Notes: a model not told the origin generated them from the letters alone. 64,000 nt of DNA from Chrysemys picta bellii (GCF_011386835.1 NC_088800.1:23984572-24048571), one strand, 5' to 3'. Shown: positions 24,053 to 36,800, numbered from the stretch's first letter. A program made the numbers and translations.

Positions 24053-24797
24053 TGTAACAGGGTCCATGACCCACCCCTCTTCTTGGGGCTCGCTTGCTGC
24101 CGCAATAAGGCTCAGAGAGGCTTGTATCGAAGTGGGACTGTTCTTAATGTTTTCCTCAGTTTCCCCTATGCAGTTCTTAAGTATCTAGGTGGTGGGATAA
24201 GGGTGTATGGTTGCTGCAGAGCAAAGGGCCAGTGTACATAAATGTCCGACACTCTGTCTCCTAGCAGCTGATGGCCTGGGCCCCTCCTCTGCAAAGGTGC
24301 CGACTGAAGGTGTTGAAGACAAAGGGATCAGGTGACCTCCTGGCCTGGGAAAGAGACAAAGCCCAGAGAAGGAGGGGCTAGATGGGAGTTTGAAGCTAGC
24401 TGGGGACTGGAAGGGAGGACAGACGGGGGTCTGCCTCGCTGGGCCCCAGAATGGACCTGGCGGAGGGGTCCCATCCACTATACCTACAAGCTCTGTTTTA
24501 GACTGTGTTCCTGTCATCTAATAAACCTCTGTTTTACTGGCTGGCTGAGAGTCATGTCTGACTGCGAAGTGGGGGTGCAGGACCCTCTGACTTCCCCAGG
24601 ATCCCACCTGGACGGACTCGCTGTGGGAAGCGCACGGAGAGGCATATACTGAATGCTCCCAGGAGAGACCCAGGAGGTGAAGCCGTGTGAACTTCTTGCC
24701 CTGAAGACAGTCTGCTCCAAGGGAGAGGAGGCTCCCTAAAGTCCTGACTGGCTTTGGGGGGAGCAGTTCCAGAGCATTGCCCGGGGACTCCGTGACA
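24053..24797 (+). mobile_element. Retroviral-type LTR, probably solo
   Basis: The block starts TGTAACAGGG and ends CTCCGTGACA. It contains a polyadenylation signal AATAAA at 24520-24525, followed by 'ctggctggctgagagtcatg' and a long 3' part ending 'ttgcccggggactccgtgac'. This matches a common turtle LTR family from memory. No primer-binding site follows and no polypurine tract precedes it, so a solo LTR is likely, but no target duplication was found. The 5' boundary is less certain than the 3' one. Open frames inside it are not viral genes. Confidence 0.6.
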
Positions 24798-25110
24798 GTT
24801 GTGTAACACCAATGTCTATTTACCTACAGTTATCCCACCACCAGTGTCTGTCTATTTACAAGGCAGTCAGCCTTCAGCTAGGAGGCCTCCAGTTCTCTCC
24901 CTGACTGACTTCTCCCTGGCTGCCCCCAGCCTTCTGGCTCCCTCCCAGCTTTTATAGCCCTTGGCTTGTCAGGCCAGCAGGTGTTGCCAATCTTCAGGCC
25001 AGGATCAGACCTTTTCCATCAGCTCCAATCTGTTTCCCCTGATTGGAGCTGACTGGGCAGGGGCTAATTAGGTGCTTTTGCACCAGCACCCTGCTGCACA
25101 TATACTATTT
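24798..25110. repeat. Unclassified repeat-like block next to the LTR
   Basis: GC-moderate sequence containing 'cttttatagcccttggcttg' and 'ctgattggagctgactgggc', typical of an antisense LTR of another family. No ends could be fixed. Confidence 0.3.
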
Positions 25111-25944
25111 CCCCCCCACAGGACCCCCGTCTCATTCATCACCCCTCCCGTCTAATGTGTATCAGAGGTTACTAGAAAGGATCTTTAGAGGACATGGGCT
25201 GCGATGTATTCAATGTGCTGAGGAGACACTTATTTCTATCACTTATAAGCCAATTGGTACAGTGGGAAAAAAAGTGCAGAGTTTGGCAGGGACCTAGCTG
25301 TCTGCAACTCATTCCAGGTAAGACAGAAACAAGGTTGGTGTATTGAGGGAAAGATAGAAGAGACGGTAAGATTGATAACTGGAACCTCTATCTGAGGCAG
25401 TGCAATATGACATTTGAAGATCTTGGGCTCCTCATGGATAATCAGGGTAGCAGCTATAGCCAAAAGCACTTTTTTCAACTGAGCCTAGTCAGAAGATTGA
25501 GATTCACACTCTCTGATGTGGCCTTTGCTATCCAGGCTTGTTTATCTAATTTAAATTGTATTCAAGGTGAGAGTTCTACACACCATCATTTTAGCGCCAC
25601 TTATTAATGTGATTTTATTGTCCCAGCACAACTATCTCTTACCCACAATTACTGTTAATGAATAGCCAACAAAAATTGTAAGTCTTCTTTTAAAAAACTG
25701 ACAGAACTGCAGATTTGGGATCAGCTATAATTACTTACAACTTTCAGCTGACCCATTAAAAAGTGTGACAGAAGTAACCTTGCATGTTGAACCACAGCAC
25801 TATGTCAGCTGAAAAATTTAGGAAAATATTGCTCCAAACTATCTTTTCTCTAACTAGTTTTATTTCCACCACTTCACTCTTTACAAGATTCATTGCATGC
25901 AATTCACTGAGATCAAGTGTTTAACCTTTTTTACTAGAACCCAT

Positions 25945-26030
25945 TGGCATTCGGTCAACCTCTAGCAGACTGAGAAAAGAAGATAGTCCTGTCTCAAACA
26001 GCTTACAATCTGAAAGACTTAGGGAAGACA
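25945..26030 (-). mobile_element. L3/CR1-like LINE 3' fragment, antisense
   Basis: 'gtcctgtctcaaacagctta' plus 'caatctgaaag' is a diverged reverse complement of the LINE 3' end at 56830. Confidence 0.4.
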
Positions 26031-28873
26031 TGATGCACTAGGAAATCAAGAGAAGGGATTTAAAATGTCCAAGATTAATTGCCTCGTTGTGGCATCACAG
26101 AAAAATTTACCCACACAACTCCCGCGGGGAAAAATTCTGTTCTCAGAATTCAGGGCATGCATTTGAGGGAAGAAGTCGGCTCTCAGTGCACAAAAAGAAT
26201 AGGTTAGGTGAGCATATAAATAGGAAGGCAAGGGACTGAGTCATGACAAAAAAGTACCTGGAAGAATTTTCAGTATTAGGATATCAACTCGATACATGAG
26301 TCAGTCTCCAGGCAGAAGAGTTTGTGGACAGTGCCGATATTAGCCAAGAAATGTAGGGTATGGTCACTAGAGTGAGAGGACAGGTACGTATTGACTAAGA
26401 GCCACAGTAAGGGGAAACTATCGTAGGGTACACACAGATGAGACGGTGATTCTAACGATGGACAGATCCTAATGGTCCATCAGGAATTCCAGCCTCCACC
26501 TTGTGGATCTGGGGACATCTGCCTAAGTCAAAACCCTTATATATTTCCTTCTACCCCCACTTTCCTGGTAGTATGAATTCCTCAGGAGCAATGCTGTGTT
26601 TATGCCCCCTGTTGTACAAAAGTCCTGTGATTCTTTAAATGTAGCTCACACAGCATGTTGCCTGAAATACTGTAGTTCCAAACAGCATAATCTGATGTGC
26701 TAGATTTTGGATCAGAAAAATCTGTGGTTTCAGAAGAGGAGGCTGACACAAAAAGTGGGTCCTGCTGCCCCTTCTTCAGCATAACCCCTCCAGACGTGAG
26801 GCACATCAGCTGCACAGAACTGTTATGGAGGGATTTCTGTGGGCTTGAGGGAGAGGGAGCTTCTCCTTTCTGCAGTAAAGAGGCTTATGCACCCCATTTT
26901 TTCTGCTTCTCTGCAAGGTGGACGGTGTTTTTTATACTATCAAAATCTTTCAAAGTACCATGTAAAGGACTAATCTAAATAATGATGCAAAACTGGTTAT
27001 TAACAATTACTATAATTCTTATCATTTTAGACTATTAAAATTTGCCCTTGACTTTAATGAATTTTCACATGCATGATGCTTGGAGAATATGATAGCTCAC
27101 GTTTTTATGTTCTGTGTTGCTTATTATAGGAAATGTTCAAGCTAATTCAGTCAATTCCTAGGAAAACTCTGCTTTCTGTCAGCCAGTGACAGGCACTCCC
27201 ATGAGACCTCCAAGTTTTTACACAGCTTCTAGGATGCAGTTTTATAACTTCTACTTTGCTTTAACATTCTGTATTATTTTCTCTTATACTATGTTTTGAA
27301 ATTTGTATATGTTAGTTAGAGAAAAAACTTTGTTTGAAACCCAGACAAGGCATTCTAAAAAGATCCTTATTGAAACTGATTTCTTTTATAAATACTCAAA
27401 AGTCTTCATTCTTAAAACTTTAAAGTTTACATATATTTGGGGGAAATGTTTTACAAAAGTTATTTGTAACTCATGTTTCCAATTAAAGGCGAAAAACCTT
27501 TGTCCTTCTTCTGAGATATATATTTGAAATATTTTGGATCTAAATGAATGCTTTATATTATAACTCCCTGATACCACTGTTACGCGAACAGTAAGTCATT
27601 TTATGTACAAATAAGATACTATAACTGGCTATTAATATAAGAAGCCATTTGAATATAGAAATTAATTGGGGAATTAATTATCTGGCAATGCTTAAGCAAC
27701 TCCTTACCAAACTGAAGAAGACAAGAGTCTCTTCAGAGATTAAGATGAGACAATGCCTTCTTTGATGACCATTTACATTTAAAGACTAAGAATCATTTAT
27801 GTTGGGGGAAAAAACTATTAAGAGCTGAAAGGCTTTTATATAGAAGTTTGGAGTTTTGGACTCATTTGAAACAAAATTTCAACTTCTATTAAACCCGTAT
27901 GAAACTAAAGGGATGTCTCAGAAAATGAGCTGATTAAAATAGAATTAAAACTCTTACTTTAAAAATGTTTTGAGAGTTTCCTGCCTCAAAGATAAAAGCA
28001 ATATAACGATAAAATTGAACATATCCAGCCATGCTGCATATGCATTAGCAAATTGCATTTTTATGATCTGAATATGCTGCCAAGCCCATCCTATGCAGGT
28101 GCTGAGCCAATGAAAGGTGACAGCAGCTGACATTTGAATCCAGCCAAGCCCCTAAAAAAGATACCTAAACACCTTCAGTGAGATGATGAAAAGAAAAGAG
28201 TATAAGTTCCTCTGAACTTTTGTGCTCTTATCTTTCTAAACCCTCATGCGCTTTCATCCTCTTTTGCTCTTACACACTCAGCACGTGTTCATCTAGCTTT
28301 GTAAAAGCAAGTGAACAGCAGCAACAAGACAGCCAAGCAGAAAGAAGCCACAAGAAGAAACCGGCTTCCAGTCCAGCACTGCTTCTATGACATGACATCA
28401 CCAAGACTTCAGCATCATTGGGGAAATGGAGTTTGCAAATTCTACTAATCTTCTAAGAGATTAGACTTAAATTGCTCCTGTAATAATTTTAATGGAATAC
28501 TGAAATGCTATTGTAATATAAGGTACTAACAACTTCTCCTGTTAAAACATCAGATCGTCTAAACAATGTCTATTCTTGAAAGATGACATCAGCTAATCTT
28601 GTTAAGCAGAGAGGAACAGTGGGATTTAATTTGAATTTAACATTCATTAATTTGTCTCTCTCAAAACTGCTCCTTGAATTCTTTAAGTAACTGAGTTTAA
28701 AAAACAAAACAAAAACAAACAAAACTTTCTTTGGTTTCACAGGACTTAGTTAAGATCACTCACCTTTGCCCATTATTAAACTGTTTAGGTTATCCTTGAG
28801 AAGACAAACAGGATCCCCCAACCTTAAATGAAATTCCTTTCGCCATAGATAAACTGTTATGTATGATACATTG

Positions 28874-29166
28874 AGGGCTTGTCTACATGGTGCAGCAAAG
28901 TGCACCACGGGGGTGTAAACTGTAGAGTGCTCTAAGGAGTCGTGCTCTAACTGTCCTCTGTAGAGCCTGCTGGTGCACTCTAAAAGTTCATGTTAGTGTT
29001 GTCTTGTTTGAAATGGGACTACACAAACACACACTCATTACCTTTTAGAGTGTGACAGCAGGGTCTACATTGGGCAGTTAGAGTGCAACATGTTAAAGCT
29101 CTCAACAATCCCTCCTCCCCCCTCCAACCCCCCGCTGTGCATTGTTGTATTGTATACATAAGCCCT
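28874..29166. mobile_element. MITE with 'agggcttgtctac' termini
   Basis: The left end 'agggcttgtctacatggtgc' pairs imperfectly with the right end 'ttgtatacataagccct'. The interior repeats 'agagtgc' and 'gtgcactcta' in both orientations, suggesting a folded structure. It directly abuts the Penelope-like block. Confidence 0.5.
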
Positions 29167-29598
29167 CAGACAGGACTCGCTACTGATTTGTGGAGTAATA
29201 TACTTTGGGCTTATCTGACCTAGAGATGTGCCCAATCAGAAAGCACTTATTCTTAAGGTGTAGTCTCTGTTGAAAGCTCTCCACATAGATATGCAGATAG
29301 AGTTGGCAACGGGATTTGTTGCAGGGATTGGTTCCTGGGTTAGTGTTTTTGTTGTGTGGTGTGTAGTTGCTGGTGAGTATTTGCTTCAGGTTGGGGGATT
29401 GTCTGTAAGCGAGGATTGGCCTGTCTCCCAAGGTCTGTGAGAGTGAGGGATCGTCCTTCAGGATGGGTTGTAGATCCTTGATGATGCGCTGGAGAGGTTT
29501 TAGTTGGGTCTGTAGGTGATGTTCAGTGGCGTTCAGTTACTTTTTTTGTTGGGCCTGTCCTGTAGTAGGTAACTTCTGGGTACCCTTCTGGTTCTGTA
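29167..29598 (-). mobile_element. Penelope-like element, inverted 5' portion
   Basis: On the minus strand this codes for the end of the reverse transcriptase and the linker of a Penelope-like element: RTRRVPRSYLLQDRPN near 29590-29545, then LQPILKDDPSL, GDRPILAYRQSPNLKQILTS and the Cys-containing NPCNKSRCQL. A frameshift and stops interrupt it near 29535. It faces the sense portion that starts at about 29599. The RCQL..HIY region occurs on both sides of the junction as an inverted repeat of about 29 bp. Confidence 0.7.
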
Positions 29599-30412
29599 CC
29601 CCGTTGCCAACTCTGTTCGCATATCTATTCAAGGGACACCATCATAGGACCTAACCACATCAGCCACGCCATCAGGGGCTTGTTCACCTGCACATCTACC
29701 AATGTGATATATGAGATCATGTGCCAGCAATGCCAGTCTGCCATGTACATTGGCCTAACCAGACAGTCTCTACGCAAAAGAATAAATGGACACAAATCAG
29801 ACATCAAGAATTGTAACATTCAAAAACCAGTAGGAGAGCACTTCAATCTCCCTGGACACTGAATAACAGACTTAAAAGTGGCAATTCTTCAACAAAAAAA
29901 CTTCAAAAACAGACTCCAACGAGAAACTGCAGAATGGGAATTAATTTGCAAACTGAACACCATCAAATTAGGCCTGAATAAAGACTGGGAGTGGATGGGT
30001 GACTAAAAAAAAGTAATTTTCCCTTTGCTGATACTCACACCTTCTTGTCAACTGTTGGAAATGGGCGACATCCACCTTGATTGCATTGGCCTGGATAGCA
30101 CTACAAAAGTAATTTTTCCTCTCTTGATATTCTCCCCTTCTTGTCAACTGTTGAGAACAGGCCACTTCCACCTTAATTGAATTGGCCTCGTTAGCACTGA
30201 CCCCCCACTTGGTAAGGCAACTCCCATCTTTTCATGTGCTGTAATATATATACTGTTTACTGTACTTTTCATTCCATGCATCTAATTAAGTGGGTTTTAG
30301 CCCATGAAAGCTTATGCCCAAATAAATGTGTTAGTCTCTAAGGTGCCACAAGGACTCCCCGTTGTTTTTGCTGATACAGACTAACACAGCTACCACTCTG
30401 AAACCTGTCACA
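29599..30412 (+). mobile_element. Penelope-like element, GIY-YIG endonuclease end and 3' UTR
   Basis: The sense strand reads RCQLCSHIYSRDTIIGPNHI and then a GIY-YIG nuclease core: NVIYEIMCQQC, MYIGLTRQSLRKR and PVGEHFNLPGH. A TGA at 29860-29862 interrupts the frame, which continues ITDLKVAIL to WEWMGD and a stop near 30005. Active elements use this nuclease with their reverse transcriptase to nick and prime on target DNA. The 3' UTR holds two tandem units of about 97 bp (from about 30008 and 30105), each with 'ccttcttgtcaactgttg'. It ends with the tail 'cccatgaaagcttatgccca' to 'acagctaccactctgaaacc'. Confidence 0.8.
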
Positions 30413-30420
30413 TCTGGTAA

Positions 30421-30646
30421 AGACACTCTATGCCGATGGGAGAGAGCTCTCCCATTGGCATAATTACTCCACCTCTGTGAGAGGCGGAAGCTATGTCGGC
30501 AGGAGAGCATCTCCCACCAACATAGCGCCAGTGTGGACAGTGCTTAGGTCATTGTAACTTGCATCGCTCGGGGGCATGGGGTGGCTTTTTCACTCCCTGA
30601 GTGACGTAAGTTATATCGACATAAGTGGTAGTGTAGACCGGCCCTA
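30421..30646. mobile_element. DNA-transposon fragment (stem-forming MITE)
   Basis: It contains the internal inverted repeat 'gatgggagagagctctccca' and 'ctatgtcggcaggagagcat' and ends 'tagtgtagaccggccctaag'. The right terminus is present and the left end is cut where the Penelope-like tail ends. Confidence 0.55.
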
Positions 30647-31095
30647 AGACATCATTCCTTGTTCCTCTAGACTAAACATTGTTAGTAATTTTTGGATAGT
30701 TACTTGGTGCTCAATACCCCTTCTCCTACTGCTCAGCGACCAAACAAACAAAAGAAAATACACTGACAATGTCAATCTGCCATTGTATTCTGTGATGCCA
30801 CTGAGTATAAAGTCAGAAGAAATGCTTACTGGCAATGTGAAAGTTTATTGACATTGACCCGAATAATGTCTACCAAGTTATCTTAGCTTTCTGCCTCAGG
30901 CATTTCATTCCACTGAAAGAAGATGGACATATAAACCTTAGACATAAGATACCATTTAGAAAATATGGACCAACTACCACAGATAACAGAAGATAACAAA
31001 GAATGGAAGGCAGGCTATAAAACTAAACATACAGTCAAGAAGTGGGAAAAGCAACTGGTGAAGGATATTGAAAGAGAGGTTAACAACTTACATTC

Positions 31096-31285
31096 TATAG
31101 ACCGTTCTTTCTAAGGTTCTGAAAGTACTTTACAAACATTACATAAAAGTCCTACAACATCGCATAATAGAGGTAAGTATTACAGATCAGGAAACTAAGG
31201 CATCATGCGATTTAGTCGCTTACCAAAGATCACAAAGTGAGCTGATGGCAGAGCAAAGGAGAGAACCTGGAAGGTCTCTGAACCT
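31096..31285 (+). repeat. MIR SINE relic
   Basis: 'actttacaaacattacataa' followed by 'caggaaactaaggca' and 'cgcttaccaaagatcacaaa' then 'gagctgatggcagagca' follows the core order of amniote MIR elements. Strongly diverged. Confidence 0.65.
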
Positions 31286-32771
31286 CACGATCAACATTTT
31301 CTGTGCTTCCCTATAACTAGTAGGTGTCAATAATAATAATATTCCATTTTCTCTCATTTTTGCTCTGCTCACTGTAAATCAATCTCAGTTATTGTCAATT
31401 TAGCATTTCAGTCCAAACTGTTCAGTTGGATAGTACTGGGCCTATTCAAATACAGAGTCATTCACCCCTCTCACTCTCAATCACTTGCAAGTTGTGCTGT
31501 ATAAATAAGTCAAAATGAACTAATTTTATGACATAATATAATATGAAGGCTTACTTCTCAGTGGAACTGCAAATTAAACAACCATAACTAAGGTTTATTC
31601 AGCATCATACACATATTTGGCACTCAGCACTACAGAGTACAGTTTAGTAATTCTTTTATTTTTTAATTCACTATAATTATTTTTAAATGTAAGTAGCACC
31701 CCTTGGTACTGTGTTACATAGGTGATGGATTGGCTGAACTCTTTGTGAAAGATTTTTCCCACCACCAATATCTTATTGACTTTTATTATCTAGCTAAGCA
31801 AACAAGGACCCATTTTTATTCTCTTAAAGCTAAAACTTAAAATAAGACAAATTCTACATTATCTACTCAAAATATATGACTGTTCATAGTCAATCAAATT
31901 CCTTTCTAAATTCCTCTTCATAGGTTTAATTTATGTTTGGCTTTCCAATAGCTCTACCCAAATTTTGGGAAGCTGATCATTGCCCATTTTGTGGCTGCCC
32001 TGGTCTATGAATCTGAACTGATCACGATAGCTCAAAGTTGTGGATGCACTTGAGTTGTAAACACAAGGTGATAACTACCTCACTTTGTGGGTCAGGAGCA
32101 GCAACAAATTTCACACAAGGCCATTGAATGATGTCAACAAGGATGATAGTCCAAGAAATTATAAGTAAGTAAGGGGCCAGACTTAGTTAGTGTCATGTCT
32201 TTAACACCCCGTACCAGTCAGGTTATGATTATATTCTTGAGCAGAATGAAGAAGTGTTGAGAAGGTATTTGCTTTGCAGTGGTCATCTGATGGCTCATCC
32301 AGAGACGGACAGTTTAACTATAATTCTAAATAGTCTTTAATAGTGTAAAACATACTGGATGCTTTTTTCCTTGACAATTTAAAATAGATTTTCTTTAGCA
32401 GTAATTTAGAAGGATTTTTATGATGGTTGATATAGTGCATAAATTCACATATACATATATTGTTATACATATATATGCATCTTCATCCATAATAGGTAGT
32501 AACTTCTGAAGCTGAGTGAAAACAGTATCTACCCATGACTATTATTTAGTGGATCTGATGCTGTGCCCATTAAAGTTAATGGAAGTTGGAGCAAGTCCAT
32601 AAGTTACACAATGAAAATATTACCACATTAGAAGAACAATTCACACCGAATAAGAGCTGAAATTTTACTCATGGCCAGAATTATGTAACTCACTAACATT
32701 AGAGGTGCACAAACATCACACATTCTTTTTCAATAATTTTCACACTAACGTTGATCAAAGTTCCATTAGAA

Positions 32772-33186
32772 CAGAGGCTCTTAAGCTTTCCAGACTACTA
32801 TACTCCTTTCAAGAGTCTGATTTGTCTTGCATACCCCCAAGTTTCACCTCACTTAAAAACAACTTGCTTACAAAAATCAGACATAAAGATACAAAAGTGT
32901 CACAGCACATTATTACTGTAAAAATGCTTACTTTCTCATTTTTACCATATTCTACCATAAAATAAATAAATCGGAGTATAAATATTGTACTTATATTTCA
33001 GTGTATAATATATAGAGCAGTATACATAAGTCACTGTCTGTATGAAATTTTAGTTTGACTGACTTCACTAGGGCTTTTTATGTAGCTTGTTGTAAAACTA
33101 GGCAAATATCTAGATGAGGTGATGTACCCCCTGGAGGACTTCTGGGTACCCCCAGGGGTACATATACCCCTGGTTAAGAACCACTG
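32772..33186. mobile_element. hAT (Charlie-like) non-autonomous element, 415 bp
   Basis: The right end 'ggttaagaaccactg' and the left 'cagaggctcttaag' are imperfect inverted termini. Flanks CATTAGAA and CCTTAGAC agree at 6 of 8 bases, an aged 8 bp duplication. The AT-rich interior and the terminal 'tacccccaggggtacatata' match a common reptile hAT-type MITE. Confidence 0.7.
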
Positions 33187-33544
33187 CCTTAGACTGCACT
33201 TGCAGCCCTCATTTTTCATAAATATTCGTGCATACAGAATTCACTTCCACAAGTATCCACAGAAAAGCAAAGAAAAAACTTTGTAGAAATGTATATTTGT
33301 GGTAGAAATGTTTGCATGGCCATCTTGGAATTCTCTTTGTGTGTTTAACGGCTGGTCCGAAAAAAGATGAAAGAAGTAGAGATGAAACAAAACAAACCAT
33401 AAGCATCATACAATGTTTGGACAGCAAACTGTATCACATTCTTCCCATGAACTCCCTTAATTAAATCTTCAGTGGCTTCTTGAAACCCACCTCTTATTTT
33501 TAAGATTGACATTCATCCTTTAAAGACTAGAAACCAGCGGCGTA

Positions 33545-33600
33545 TTATCGCCTAGGCCAACAAGGCCTAGGCCTAGGGCGGCAAATTTACAGGGTCGGTA
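33545..33600. repeat. Short GC-rich repeat fragment
   Basis: 'cgcctaggccaacaaggcct' followed by 'aggcctagggcggcaa' is a folded, CpG-containing fragment unlike its flanks and resembles a DNA-transposon terminus. Confidence 0.4.
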
Positions 33601-33750
33601 AATTTATAATAGCAGCATTTTTGTAATCGTGGCATCAGTGATTAAGAATTAAGATTTATGATTAAGAATTTGAGCAGCTATGCTAAATTTAGTTAGAATT
33701 TTATCTCGCATGCTTTACAAAGGTGCCATGGTGAAGTTACTATGTGTAGA

Positions 33751-33869
33751 CAAAAAGAACAGGAGTACTTGTGGCACCTTAGAGACTAACAAATTTGTTA
33801 GTCTCTAAGGTGCCACAAGTACTCCTGTTCTTTTTGCGAATACAGACTAACACGGCTGCTACTCTGAAA
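33751..33869 (+). mobile_element. Penelope-type tail with 86 bp perfect palindrome and target-site duplication
   Basis: 33751-33793 is the exact reverse complement of 33794-33836: 43 bp arms, no loop, no mismatch. The right arm continues 'cgaatacagactaacacggc' to 'tgctactctgaaa'. Flanking copies TATGTGTAGACAAAA (33741-33755) and TATGGGTAGACAAAA (33870-33884) differ at one base, so tail and inverted copy arrived in one insertion; the first copy overlaps the arm by five bases. Confidence 0.88.
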
Positions 33870-36800
33870 TATGGGTAGACAAAACACTTAAGATTTCACT
33901 CTCTTCACAATGATTTTACATAGATGAAACTTAGTTGGCTTCCATAATTGACACCTGAAAGATTATAAGTAGAATTTAATTATTACCATTCTGAACACCA
34001 CTTGCTTTTGTTAAAAACTCAAAAGCAGCAGAGTACCTTTTTATTTTGTTTGGAGTATTGATGTACTATTTCAAAAAGAAGCCAGCAGCACAATAGATTA
34101 CTACTGCAATTAACATATTAGCTAGTCCAAAACCAAAAAATAATGAATAAGTGTTTAAAATGTCCTTATAAGGACATGTATATCGTGTTTAAAATAAAAT
34201 AAAAAATGTTTAGCAGAATTATATATTCCTCTTATAACTACTTTTTTAGATTAATGTAATTCAAACATGTAACAGTTACAGAGGCCCCAGCTGCAGTTCC
34301 ATAGTTAAGGTTGAGTTGAATTTTTCACTTAAAATTCAATGTCTTTGCTATGTATAAAAAATTTGACATATCCTCCTCAAAATTATAGTACACACTCTGA
34401 GTACGGAATGAATTTTCTGAGAACTGACAGATAAAACCATTATTTTAGGAGTAAAACATACTGTCTAAAATTTAGCAGTAACAGGATTTGTCTTTTGGGG
34501 GAGCTTATCTTTTTCTTAACAAACCCCTACAATTATAAATGAAGTACTGTATACTTAGGCTTATCTTTCAGTTTATGTTTTACATAAAAGGAGCACATTT
34601 TCTGTAATTATGCACACACAAACCCTACATTCTATGTGAAACTCAAAGCTTTATAATGATGGGTAAGTATTATCATCACCAGTCTCCAGGCACTGAGAAG
34701 GTAGGTAACTTTCTTTCAAGGCATAAACTGAGATAAGATTACAATATTTTTTCAGGAAAAACTATTAGTATTTCTCTCATGACTGAACAGTGGTCACCCT
34801 TAAAAAGTTAAGAATTGCTTTAATAACTAAATAGTCAGAATTAAAAGAAATTAATAAATACACAAGGGACCTATCTCCATACAGTCCTGATGTGGAACTT
34901 ACAAAATCTGCATAATAACTGAATTTCTAGAATAATGTTTGTTGGATTTGAAAAGATAGCAATGTTCTCTTAGAGTTTGTTTTTCCTTCTTTCTTTTTTT
35001 AAAGTAACTAATAAATATTTAAATCCTTATCTTGGTCTTTACATTTTTGGGTTGTCCACTAATGTCCATGTGCATTTGTCTAACCCTTCCTAAAAAATAA
35101 GCAAAAGTGATATGTAAAACTCAATAAACTATGGTGGGCTAAATTCACAATGGCTGGTGCCCACCCATGCTCGCCCTGCCAACTACCATCATCCTCTTCA
35201 CAGATTGCAGGAGTTACAATGTCATGGGGAGACTGTAGCCACTTTGTAGAGCTACCATCTTCCAGTAGACTTTCACAGCCATGTGTTCTGCTCCTTAAGT
35301 CAAAACTGGCCTATGCATTTTGCATAGTCTTAATTCAAAGTGTAAACATATCTGAGAATCCACGTAGCTGTATTCGTATTAGCAGCATTATGGGGAAGTC
35401 CTGACTTTTATTCTGTGGGTGTGGAGGATCCTACACACAACTAATCTGGCACAGATACACTGAATACAGAAATAGTAGAATTCAGGAAGCCCATGAAATG
35501 AGGAGCTAATATCCATGAATAATGTAGGTCATACTGTGGCAAAGATCACTGTTTGCCATCAAACAGACAATGTTTGGGTCAGGACAAAGTAGAGTCCAGT
35601 GTATTCAAACTATGCATATCCTTCTGTTCATGGAGGTAGGATGCAAGAGATATGGACACATAGTCCGTTGTTGCTCTACAGCCTGGGGGCAGTTTCTGAC
35701 TTCCTTCTCTCCTCCCTGCACAAGCCTGAGTACACAGCCTAGGCATAAAGGGGAGGATTCTTCCTCCCTCCTGGCCCCCAGCTACATCAATATATGCTAT
35801 TAACTATAACTGGTTTAAGACAGACACACCACATAAAAATTTCATGGAAAGAACAATTCAAATGCTATTTTACCTATCTACCTTCTCGTCAAAGATCTTT
35901 TCCACTGGGAGTCTACTTATTCTAGGAACTGTGGTCCACTTAAAATATACACTTCCATTAGCTCGTAGGGATTCCCATATTGTTTCAACTCCTCACACAC
36001 CCATTTTCTCCATGCACGGACTTTCTTTAGCTTTAGCAGATGCATTCTGTTGTGAGTTTAGTGCTGAAAAAGGGATTTGACAAGAACTGCCTTGACATTC
36101 GCTTTACATAAGGGAAGTAAAGTGGTAGAATCACATGATGGACTTGCAAGCAAGCCTGATCCAAAATATACCAATGGGTCACCTCCCCTATAACCCTGTA
36201 AATAAAGGGCTTGATTCTTCACAGCCTTGAAACTTGTGTAGTTATTTATACCTGTGCAAAGTGAGTGCAAAAGTATCAAATGTGAATGCTCCACTCACAG
36301 GGTTTCAGCCTTTTATATCTATTGTGCACTTACATTGCAGATGTCTGAATGACTACACAAAGTACAAGGCAAAGAAGAAGGTGGCCTCAAAGTTGTCAGC
36401 GACTTGGGCCTGATTCTCCTGTCACCAGTTTAAATCCTGAACAACGCAACTGAAGCCAATGAACCAAATTCCTCCATAAATTATGCAAGTGTAAGTCTAA
36501 GGTCCATTAATGTCAGCTGAGTTCTTCTGAATTTACTCTGATGGAAGAGCAGAATTTGGCCAATGTGTATAACTGGTTTAAGTGAGAGAAGAATCAAACC
36601 CCTCAAATTCTTCAGAAGGAAAAAAGCTGGAGGAAATATGTGAGATTCAATTTTGGTAATTAAGTGTGAAGTGCAGAATTGCATTAAATCTCTATTACAA
36701 AATGTTCGGCCCAATCCTGTGAATGGCTGAGTTAAATCAGTTAAAGTTGAGGAAGATCAGCACCTTGAAGGACCAGGTACTGTGCATCCAAGGGGAATAT

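Noticed and set aside
24185..24812. Several 70-110 codon frames that might be retroviral proteins
   Set aside because: They fall inside an LTR, which is non-coding, and show no gag, protease, polymerase or envelope motif.
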